This document shows positions 33,801 to 45,800 of a stretch of 64,000 bases of DNA, piece by piece. This DNA comes from Aplidium turbinatum (Eukaryota > Chordata > Ascidiacea > Aplousobranchia > Polyclinidae), in contig OU964923.1 in the NCBI GenBank assembly GCA_918807975.1, forward strand, positions 5,394,001-5,458,000, written 5' to 3'. Each line of letters begins with the position of its first letter. Within the stretch, counting starts at the first letter, position 1. Made by a program: the position numbers and the translations under genes. The notes beneath the pieces were generated by a model that made no database searches, was not told the DNA's origin, and saw nothing but the letters and a program-made list of their open reading frames with translations.

Positions 33801-36800
33801 ACTTCGGTCACGAACACGTTTTAACGTTCGCGTTTTGTCGCTTCTACCTTTTTCTACACCTTTGCTGTGTTGACGTGAATTGTTTTTGATATCATGATCA
33901 AAAATAAAAACAACTGAACTGACATGACGAATTTAAGCACGTTTTAACGTTCGCGTTTTGTCGCTTCTACCTTTGCTATGTTGACGTGTATTGTTTTTCA
34001 TATGATGGTCAGAAATAAAAACAACTCAACTGAACTGACATAACGAATTTTAATTTAATAGTTCAAACATTTTATTTTTATTCCTTTCTGCACGATTTCA
34101 ACGTTTATTAGCAATTGTAATTATTATTGCCGTTAATTGTAATTGCCGTTATTAGCAAATGGCAATTATAATTAGGCTACGGTACCCGATAATTCCCTTT
34201 CAAAAATAAAATTTCAAAAACTCGCCGAATAGGGCACTCGCCGAAAAAGGCTCTCGCCGAATAGGGAACTCGCCGAATCGGATTAGCCGAATCGGACTCG
34301 CCGAATCGGACTCGCCGAATAGTAGCAGACCCGATTTTTCATTGCTACTGCGGTTTGACATTTTGTAGAATTGAATTTTTTCACTTCACTCTTTTTTTCA
34401 ACCTTGCTTGACTAGAATTAGTTCTTCTAAGTCTACAAATCATAGAAATGCTTAACGATTGAGTTTTATAAATTTTAACTTCAATTATTATGTTGGTAGA
34501 AGTGTGTGCAATTGCATTTAGTGCGGTTACAATGCTCACGAAATGAATGGATTTGTGTTGTTTTTCAAACAAGGAATCTATATTATATGAAGCATTCCGT
34601 AAAAGTCAGGCTTCAGAGATCCGAAAAGGGAATTTAAAGATTTTAAAAATATATGATGAACCTTAGCAAAAAAACCTAGACATAAAATTTGTTACAATAA
34701 CACCGTTGTCACTTGCAGTTGATCGATCACATGATGGCAGGGATTGAAGACATCACCGGTTACCATGGGCACCACCACTGGATGCAACGGTAAGCAACTT
34801 AATCGTGTTCTTACCCTGAAATAGTTGCAATTTTTAACGTCTATTTAACGTTTCTATCCGTAGGTTTGGTGTTTTTTGTAAAAATAGGCAGAATATAAAA
34901 CATTCGCACAAAAAAACTGTTTCTCCTCGCTGGTTTCATGGGTCGTACAAAATGAGTTCCGTTTTGCTTAAAAGATAGAAAAAAAAAACACACAGAAAAA
35001 TCTGAAGGGAAAAATTACTTTCGTGGTATTGGTCTCAAATAGGACTCGTAAGGTGTTATGTATGCGCAACTTGATGCATTAACTTTATTACAAGGATATA
35101 TTCCATTACCACTCAAAATGATATTTTACAGGTCTTGGAGTTGTGGCTATGTATTGTGACTCTTGTTTTGCGTGTGCCTTGTTTCAAGCAATTTGTGCTG
35201 CAATGATATATCGATAAACTTGATCAGCATCGGTTTTGAAACTAGGGTTTAGCTCTTTGAAGTGCTGCAGAACCTTGCAGCAAACCTAAGAACACGATTT
35301 TGTGTGTTAAAAAAACGTGATCTTTCGTATGATCAACACATATATTCTCAAGCGTTGAAGTGACTTTAATCAATAACAGAGTTTGAACTTTTAACAAAAC
35401 GACAAGTACTGAATCTGCACTGCAGGGCTGTCACTTAACCTTCGAGGATCCGAGGCTGCGCATCAAATTTAAATTTTTGATCGATTCCACTGTTGGTAAG
35501 CCGAAGTTAAGAATACACAATCCATTGGCTGCTGCGCCTGGATGTAACAACGTGATCTGTGGCGGCCTCAAACGCAAGAAGAAGAAGCTACCCATACAGC
35601 AAAATCTGTCATTTTTACACTAATTTAACGTCTACAGACGTTGAATTAGTGTAAAAATGACAGATTTTGTCGAAGTTAGCTAGGCTCCAGTAACGTTGTT
35701 GTTTTAACGCAAAATCAACATTCCATGAAGCGTTTTCGATTAAAATAAAGCAGCTGCGTTTCCCTATCTAGCTAGCCCAGTTCTGACGAAACAATCTTTG
35801 CATTGGTTCAACGTTCTTACACGTTGAAACCACAATAAAAGAACTAATTGTTGGCTGGATCGGCGCCTAAATTTGCAACGTTGTCAAGCATTTTTTTACG
35901 TTGCCAACGTTGTCGTCTCATTTCTAGTTTTAATATTATTGTAGTTAATTGTTTGATTTTAAATCCAAACTTGCTGTGTGTCGCAACTGTCGCATGCGTA
36001 CGTCCCAAAACAGCAGGGTAGTGCACTACACTAAATTTACATTACACAGTACCGCTGGTTAGGATTGAAAAATGCAGTGTTTATACCTTTTCATCCAGAA
36101 AACGTTAATGTGGCAATGACTTGTGGATCTTTTTTGTAGCCTTCACGAAATCAACGTCAAGTACCTTGTCAAGTGGTTCATGAGAGAACCATACAAGAAC
36201 CGACATGAGGAGATATTTGAGACCTTCCACAGAATCAATAAGAGAGATGCTGACGAGCTGGTAGAGGACTTTGAAAGAGGTAGTTGATTGAATTTTTCAA
36301 GCAAATCGGTTCACCGACTAATTGGCGAAGTTGATCGGTTAACCGCACACCACTGAATCTTTGTTTCATGAAACGTTGCAACCTTAACATGTTTCCATCC
36401 AATGAAGTTCTTTTGTTTTCACATCCATTCAGACATGGAGTCGATGTAAAAAGGCAAATTTTGTTAGTTTAATACAAATGTGCCGGATGGACAGAAATTG
36501 AAGGCGTAAAAGACCTTAGTCTGGTGGCAATATCTTTGACTAGTTTTTTTTTTAGCCACGTTTTAAACTATTTGTTTGTTCAGCATAGATTATGGCTGAC
36601 CTCTTAACATCAACAATATTGTTTATGTTTATGCAGGTTGGTATAAGGTTTGTTCTTGCCAGCAATTGATTTCCAGTAGGTAACGTTGTTTTCGTGCAAG
36701 AAGTTTTATCACATTAATGCTTATTTTTATTCGAACAAAGTACGAGCAGGATACCATTCTATTTAAATTGAATGAAATAAAGCTTTATTGTTTTTGGAGG

Positions 36801-39800
36801 ATTGTTCGCATTCCAGTGGCGATGTTCAACCGCCAGGCAGATACATTTAAAACGTTTTTAAAATAAAAACTCAGTGGGTGAACTGAATTTTTTTCTCAAA
36901 ATTGCTGTCGTTGCCTTGTCCCGTTGATTAAAACAGTTCGTTTGTTTCAATTAGTTTAGTATCTGACCTGTGTAGTCCTTGTGCAATACATCCTAAATCT
37001 TTGCAAGCAAATGCACAATCATTATGTAATCTAACGATATGCAGAGTAAGATTTTGAGCATAAGGGAAGTGTCAGCGTGTTACGATCTTGTTAAAGTTGC
37101 AAACGGAATGCTAACCAGCCGACCTTGATGACTGGTTCTGGTGTTGGCGGTTTAGAGTCTCCATTCTACAACAACAGCTGAGAATGGACACTTCAAAACA
37201 GGTTCCTTCGCCCGAGAAAACTATCATCATATAATGTTCCTTGTGTTGAGGATTAGATACAATGCGTCATTGTTCTCGTTCATAAGCATGAGAAAACTAT
37301 TCCCTCGCTCAAAATAAACAAGAAGATATTTTTTTGCATTCTAATATAGAAATCGTATTTGTTTCAAGGAGGCAGCAGCAGCAGTGACTTGAGACAGACT
37401 CCCACCATCACCAATCTTCTCATTCCAATGGAGATCCGGAAGTCCTTTTCTCACGCTTCGTTCAACCACATTATGTAAGCAATAAGCATGCTATTAATTA
37501 GCGTTGGTAGAACAAAAAGCCATCATGCTGAATATAGACCTTTTTAAAAAGATCTTGTTGTTGACTAACTAGAAAAGTAGAGCTGAAAGTGTAAAAACTC
37601 AGCTCATGATTTTACAAACACTTAATAACTATTTTTTATAATCAGCACCAACACTCCAATACAATTAATAAATCGGTACTATGTGAATGCAACAGTTAAG
37701 AATAAGATAATATAAGTAACGACTATATTGTTGGCATGGGCACAGATCACATGACAAGCAATGATTACAAACTTGCTCACTTTGGAAAATTGTCAGACTT
37801 GAATTTTCCAACAGTTTTCAGTGATTTTAAATATCGTACAAAACAAACTCCCCAGACAGCAAATCAGTCATTTTTTGCATTGGATTAACGTCTGCAGACG
37901 TTGAACCAATGCAAAAAACGGCTGAATCGCTGTCTGGGACCATTTTGGCAGTTCTTCTTCTCTTCTCTCGTTTGACAATGTTAGATTGGCAATGCCTCGT
38001 CGTGCAGCCATGATACTGGCAGTGAAATTTACTTTTCTGCTTTCTCGCTCAGGGATGGGAGTTGTTGAAAAATAAAATTAGTATTCTGCTATCTTTCGCC
38101 AGACGAGAACATTCAGCCCCAGAAGCATGCATTGATATGAACGCTGTACATCTGAAGCAGAAGGAGTCGATGAAGTCATCCCAGGCTGCAGATGTACACC
38201 ACCTTTTGGAGCAAAACATGTACAAGCCAAGGCGAAGGGTGAGTTCATAGCTACTCAACTACAGTTATCAAACTCTTAAAAAATAGGAGAAAAACGAAGT
38301 AAATTGGTAGAGAAATCGTTGGCAATTTTTAAAGTAGTTTTCAAATTCATGAGCATAATGGTTGGGACGCTTGGTTAATCTACTCAAAAAAAGAAGAGCC
38401 CAAAATGTAAATACTAAACTCAGCAAACGTTTTGAAGACTGAACTTTTTTCATCTTGAGTGCTATAACCACTGACATTTTGGGCCCTTTATTTTTTGATT
38501 AGTTTTGAAATGTTTCAATGTTTTAAGAATTCTACAACTTTGTGTGGTGATACACGACTTCCTTGTCTGCATTTGCCACTGAGATGAGAAGTGCATTGTA
38601 AATATTCATAAACATTTCCTTGAAAATCGATGCGCTGATGACCAATCTCGACAACAATTGCAGGAACGAACTCGTCATCCACGCGGGAATATCGACGACG
38701 ACAACGATCGGAAAAAGGAAGAACAGGAGATTTTGTTGCGTCATAAAATGTCATTACAACGTCAAAGAAGACATCATAAACACAAACACACGAGACACAA
38801 GGTGGTCCACATGCATGAAGCTGTCACTTGAAATAATTCTTATTGATTTGCTGTATGTGGTTTTCAATCAAGGTCGTCGTGTTTGGTCCGGCTGTGCTCA
38901 GGGGTTCAACAAACTTGTTTATTATGAATGTATATTACACGACTTTAAACGTTTCGATTATGTCGTAGGAAAAGTGAGAAAGTAATTTTTTGTCCAGCTT
39001 TTAAAGGGATACTAAAGGAAAAACCTGACATGGCGATTTTCCACGTTCTTTCTGTTCAACATGCTACCATAAAACGATTTTCAAAATTTTTTTTGCCCCA
39101 TTGCGGTCTGACCACCATTGCGCGCGTGCTTTTGTCAGAGCTTTCAAATCTAGATTGGGCTTGAGCAGCAAAGCGTGCGACTGTACAGTCTGCGTCACTA
39201 GAGACTAGCAATCAGCTGATCTCGCAATAATTGTTACTGCGGGTGATTTGACTGTAGGCTATGTATGTATGACTGTATGTACATCAAAACATCAGATTTC
39301 AACATCAAAACATCAGACAGTTTGCTCAAAACATCAGATGTGGTAACGTGGCTTTTGTTATTGCTGTCTTTTGTGACGTATTCTCGAGCAGTGTTTGCAC
39401 TTTTGGTTATTTTGAAAATAAATGAAACATTGGACTTTGGGCCTTGCCAGCGCCATTGAAAACATTTTTTTTCGGTAATTTTTCTTGAAATGTATTCTTG
39501 AATGTTCAGTTTACGCATTTTAATGCTTAATTCCCGTTTGAAATTTTCATTCAGTAGGCCTTTAAGCGATTTCTAAAGTGTCTTGCCAAAGCAACAGCCG
39601 CGTCCTATCGAGGGGTGCCGTGCCGACGCCCTTTCGTACGTCGTCCAACACTATCATTTAGGTCAAGGATTAATGTCTAAGGGGAATTTAATATTTCAAA
39701 CATCTGAACTCCTTTAAATTGTTTATTTTAAATTCGATAGTTCATCCCTCCTTCAGCCTTACGTTGAATCATCCCTGGTTTGAATTACCTCTCTGTGCTG

Positions 39801-42800
39801 ACTGTAACCAGGCGTGACGCTTAAGCAAACTTACTCAGTTTTACCTATCCGCTGGTACATGGCTGCCGCGTTAGAGCATTGGTAGTTTTGGTATCATAGC
39901 AGGCAGCCGCAAGTTGTATTGTGGCCAATCTAAGCAGAACCATTAGCGGTTTGCTAATGTTGATTGGCTGTATGTGGTGTTTTGGAAAGCACAAACCTGG
40001 TTTGAATGACAATTATTATGGTAGTATTAAACTGTATTGCATTGAATGGAAACTTTGAGGCTATAAAAGAAGCACTGTTGTATTCAACTATATGTGGCAA
40101 ATGAATGGAGGATTTGTTAAATTTGCAAATATATTTTGGAGTGACTGACACATTTTTTTTGCAGAGTCGAAATTCCTCAAAATCTGGTCTCTCATCTTCT
40201 GTGTCGAAGAAAACTTTAAAGCCAAATGCTTCAGGTGAATATGCAGATCCAGTTGCTGCTAAAGAACATCCAACCGCATTTTTTAGTTGAAGCTCATGCT
40301 TTCACTGAAACCACGCCATGTTGTTCATGCTTAACCCTTGTCGTCAAAATGTCATAAACTGTCCAAAATAACAGTTTTATCTTTTTAGTTGATGCCTGAA
40401 AGGTTTAATTTTCTACTACGCAGCATGGTTCCACCACATTTTGTTTTAGAAATACCTCATTTTTATTTTATGTTTCTACTTTCGTTAAAACGAACGGGGC
40501 GATTACTATCGCAACTGAATTAATTTTTAATGAACCCTTTTTGACCACATTGTCGGACACGGAGTCTCACGTATGTATCGCAGTTTTGCATTGTTAAATG
40601 AGAGAGACTTATTTGTTTAACAAATTATTTAAAACAGTGACCAAGCAATCTACAATGCAACCAACTGAACAAAGGAATCAGTTTATTTTATTTTTTTTAT
40701 CGTGGCTTGGTTTAATTAAGCTGGTTTAACTCAGAGCTAACTCTTCTGAGGCCAAGTAGAAAGTCTGTAAGTTTGCAAAACCCAGCGAAGAATGCTCAGT
40801 GGACAAGAGCAGCAGAAATGTGATGATTCTATTTGAATAAGCATTTAATGGAAGCCTTATTTCCGTGACGAAAGGTGTAAATAAAATCAGCTTTCTTTAA
40901 TTCAACGTATCATTTAGACGTTTACACTTTTTTGCTGTAAACTACAATAGTTACAAAAGTATTCCCCAAGTAAAATATCTACTTGAACCTTAGCCCCTTT
41001 CAAACTAATTTTTTGTCCACTTGAAAATGTTCTTGTCATTCTTCATGTGCTCATACAATTCTCAGTGACAAGCACAAGAAGCGAAAGGGCTGGTTTGCTA
41101 GCGGGTAAGACCACCATCACGTTTACACAACGTAATCTTTGTTCAGCAATGCAACATACTAATTTCGTGTTGATGTCATAAATTAGCGGAGTAGACTGGG
41201 GCCAGCCTGTAATTATTTCTTTTTTTAGCATTGATTTGGCATGTGCAGATATAGAATCAATGTAAAAAAAAGTAATAATTTTCTGGAGGTGCTGCCCATA
41301 TGTAGTGGTAGTCAGGCGCGGATTTATGGGGGGGGCCCAAGGGGCCCGGGCCCCCCCGAAATTTTGTGAGAAATTGTTGAATGGTTTGATATGCTTTTAA
41401 ACAGCTGATATTAGTCCCACAGCGGACTTACAACCTCCCCTTTGGCATGCGTGTGACGTCACGATATTGAGAATGATGCTTTCAGTCTCCATGTATCTAA
41501 AACAAAGTTTGCCTAGTTTTAAGCAAAACTGCATTAAAAGAGCGAGTTTTGCCAATACCAAACATTTAAACATCTCAGCCAGGAATTAGCAACAAGAAAA
41601 CATAGAGACTTAGCTTTATTACCGAAAAAATGCCGAAGAAAACACGATCTTATCCTTTTGCTATGCCACCGGACAGCACCATTTTACAGGAATATTTATA
41701 CCCATATTTTTGTTGAAAATGCTCTCAGAATGCACCAAATTCAAAGTAATTTTTCAAAATTTTCTGGGGTAGGCCCCCCAGATCCCCCGCCGCTGGGTGT
41801 CGCCTTTGGCGAACACGCCGTCGGGCTTCGCCCGCCGGTCGTCGAAACCCCCCAAATTCCTGGCTACGCCACTGATTGTTCATATCTGTTTTATCTTTTT
41901 CTTACTTTTTAATTCATTTTCAATTTTTCTGGCCCCCCCCAAAAAAAAGTCCTAGATCCGCGCCTGGTGGTAGTGGATTATCGTTGGATCAGGTTTTACT
42001 CTTAGCAAATATTAGTTTTGTTTTGGCATCTAGTTGTAGATTAAGTGGCTTATAGTAATACAGTCTGTGGAGTCGGATGAATTTTGGCGTGTCCGGATTC
42101 GGCCAGTGATAATCCGAGCAGTCGGAGTCGTATATTGCCCGACTCCACAACCCTGACGGCCTGACAGCCGGTCGCACTCATATTATCGTTCCCTGGTTAT
42201 ACATTTGTTTTATACATTCATTCTGTATTGGAAATGCGCCCTGCTGGTGATGTAAAATTTTGGAATATTTTTTTGGACTAAACTGAATCATATGCTATCT
42301 AATTGCACACTATGTGACATCGAGTGAACAGAATACTAACCAAAGCTAGTGTGTATGCGTGATGTGTACAATCATGATTCAAATCACTGCACAGCGCCAC
42401 AGCAGTCATCAAATAGGTTTAAAGTGATGTCTCCATGATGCAAAGATTTCCTTTCATTTGAGACTATCTTGAACCCAGTTTCAATGAGAATTGACCCCTG
42501 TTAGAAAACATGATGCCTGTTTTGTTTCTGAAACAAATGAAGTGTTTTGCACATTGTGTTGCATTTCACTAATTGACTTACTGATCTAATTGTCGCTTTT
42601 AAGCACTTGTTATGGTAGAATAACTGGTATAAGGAATTATTCGCCTACTTTCGTTTTGTAGCTTGTTTGGCATAAATTATTAACATTGGTCACGCACTAA
42701 GTAACGTTCGATGCTGATCAATAAAAATAATGATCATATCTTTTCATCTGTGGAATTGATAATAATGTTTAGTTTGTGGTGCTGTGGCATGATGTGCAAG

Positions 42801-45800
42801 TCCTTCTGTCTTTTTAATTTATGAGTGGTTTTTGTGGCTGTGATTTTAACTGGTTCTTTTTGGTTACTTGCTGCATATACATTATTCACAAAAATATCTT
42901 TTATTACTTACGAGTTGCTAAACTGTGGTACCATCACATAGTATTCAATCAGCACGCACTTACAGTACAAGATATCTAGAAAGTACCGTAGCGATACTAA
43001 CTTGCATTATATGATAGTATAACTTAACAGTTAATAGGAACTTTCTGATGGTCTTATTGAGAGTGGAACAACTTGTTAAAGCTACTTTGACAATTGTGAT
43101 TTGGTTTGCGATAATGCTAGTTAGACAAGTTTAATGTTTTTAGATTAAAATCTTAAAAATAGTGATTATGAATAATTTCTTCATTAGCTAAAGGAATGAT
43201 TTTCTGGCAGTGCTGCCAAAATGTAGTGAGTAACCATTAGATCAGGTGCATGGTAACTCTTCCCTTACGAAACTATCAGCTTTGTCGTCTAGTAGTAGAT
43301 TAAGTGGTTAGGTTATGCATTGATTGTTTTCTGTATTGGAAATGTTGCGGATGTACACTAATTTAAGGACCTACATCTCTTTCTATGCTGTACGATTGAT
43401 TGATTTAACCTCTTTTGTTCCCAGTGTTGTGAAGATTGGACGCCAACGAATGTCTACTTTGTCTGATGGCATTTCTCCATGTTTTCTCTATGTTGTTGAG
43501 ATTTCAATTTTTTTTTTATTAATCAATGATAATCAAGCTCTTCCTCCTCCAGCTCCCTCTTTTGGAGCGGAACCAAGAAGAGGGTCCGTGGATAAAGTAA
43601 ACGAAGATGTCGGGATCGTCTTCAGTGCGGCGCCCCCGATTGAAGGTAAGAGACGATTTTATTTCGTTTTTAAACGTTGTTGTAAGAAACGTTTGTATCA
43701 GCGGAGAAAATGTTGTAAAGCAAGAATTATTATCAAATTATCATAGTACTCATAAAAATGCCATTCTGGTATCTCCAAAGTAGGACACCTTTGAAGTCTA
43801 ATGATAACATCGTTTTCAGTGCTAGGATTTCGTATGTTTTCATGCAATTTCTTTGCTTAACTCATTTTCATTCTTTGATCTTTGTTTATTGATGGAATTA
43901 GAAAATGTAGCTTCTTGACATAAGGATTTATTTGGTCGATGCTCACCCCAGCACAACCGCACTAGTGGGACCAGCTAGATTGTTGTGTTTTTTGTCGAGG
44001 CTGTAGCAACTTCCACTGTGCATTTTTGTTTATAAAAAGCCGACGCTTTTTTTCTGGGATGCAGAAAGTTTATCAGCTTAATTGCATTTCTTGATAAATT
44101 GATTTCTTTTAAAGAACGATCTAAAAAAAACTGGAAATTCAACGCCAAAAACCCGCTTGGTTTTATGAGTGCCTTTGAAGCCTTGCCCGAAGAGACAGGA
44201 GGTGAAACAACCGAGTCGTTCTGCAGAAAGTCTGTAGCTTTTTGTGTTGAACCAGTTGAAAGTTGCGTTGTTTTGCCGTTGATTTCATGCTTTGTGAGGT
44301 TGAATCAACACGAAAACAAACCATATAATTTCAGCTTTGTGTTGTGTTGCCAGTTTTGTTTCGTCATCATTAGCTTTGCATGCTTGATTGTATTTTTCTA
44401 AGTTTAAAGCAGAAAAGTGGCAACAACAAGCCACGTCACCGTGACGTATCAGAAACTCTGACGTCATAATGAGACGACAAAACTCATTTCAACCTAAATA
44501 TTCCTTTTATTAAAAGCCCCTTTCTGTCATTGTTGTAAAAGAATATAATAACTGTAGTTCAGTTATAGCTTTTATGCTGGTGCCACTCTTCTGCCTTGAT
44601 AGTAATACCTGCCATTTGTTTGCTGAATTTAATTTTTTAAGTTTTTTTTTATGTAACAAAGTTACGAAAAAATGTTGCAAATTTCACACTGTTTAGAATG
44701 AACTTGCTTAACCCTTATCATTGTACTATACTAAACAACAATTAACCAAAATAGATTTTTTTGCCGTGTAATGGAAAAACTTACTGAATAAAAATTTATA
44801 TTCTCTGTTAGGGTTGACGAAATTATTTTTTTGGTTGGTCAGCTTTTTTTGTCATACTGGCTGCCTGGTCTGCTTTTTATTTTCGGGCATTGACTTTCAC
44901 GAAAACCTTTAACCTTGTAAGGTAACTAAGGTTTACTTCTAACTCACCGCGTAATAAAAATTCGATTTTTTTTCTGGTGCTTTAGCTCAATAATTGGTGT
45001 TTCCATTATACGGCAATGTTGGGTTCAAGTTGCATTGACGAATTGTAGATAGTTAGATATTTTCTTAAACATCATTTTACGATCAACATTAGGTCATATG
45101 TGTTCAATGTATATATGTTTGCATGGGTGGTTTTGTCTTTTTGTCCTTGCATCATAGAAGAATCATGTTTGAGAATTTTGTCATTACAACTCATATCCTC
45201 ATGATTATAGGAACGTCGTTGCCTGTTGCATTTCTGTTTTTAACATTTTAATATCAAAAACCACTTTTAACAACAAGCAAAGCTTTTTAAGTTTGTGCTT
45301 GTCTTTACCAGGCCTTTGTCTTGCTGTATCCTACTTCACTGATATTGGCATATTGATTTGATTTTGAATTTTTATCCTCGGACCGATAAAGCCTTGATAG
45401 GTTATTCTTGGTTGTTTCGCAGACTTGTAGAGGCTCTTGACGCAGGGCCGGTCACCGAGATTGACATAGTGAAGTTTCTGATTGTTGAAATGTTGTTGCC
45501 GGGGAATTATTCCATCCACTGGGTGCGCTGAATGGAAAGCAGTCCTGAAATGCGTTGCTCAAGCGCTCACCCTGAGAGTCGAACCAGCGCCGCGTGATCT
45601 CGAGTCGTGTGCTAACCAACTGAGCTAACCGGACGCACTGGCTTTTTAACTAATTATATTATGCATATTTTTTTTTCACATTGATTCGGTTTAAGTTGGT
45701 TATTGTGTTGAAAAAATGGTAAATTGTTTCTAAAAACATTGTATTAGTTGAACTATTGGGAAATGCGCAAGCAGAAGCACTTTGGCTTTCATCGGCTGCA

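Noticed and set aside
38053-38102. Longer version of exchanger exon 14 using the AG before 38053
   Set aside because: It breaks the phase set by exon 13. The AG before 38103 follows a pyrimidine tract and restores the family frame.
43324-43537. Upstream coding extension of exchanger exon 17
   Set aside because: The frame is open only by chance; candidate acceptors farther upstream are out of phase and the residues do not resemble the family.
45568-45641. Candidate tRNA gene (good A and B boxes on the minus strand)
   Set aside because: The anticodon and acceptor arms do not pair and the sequence runs straight into a repeated body, so it is a SINE head.
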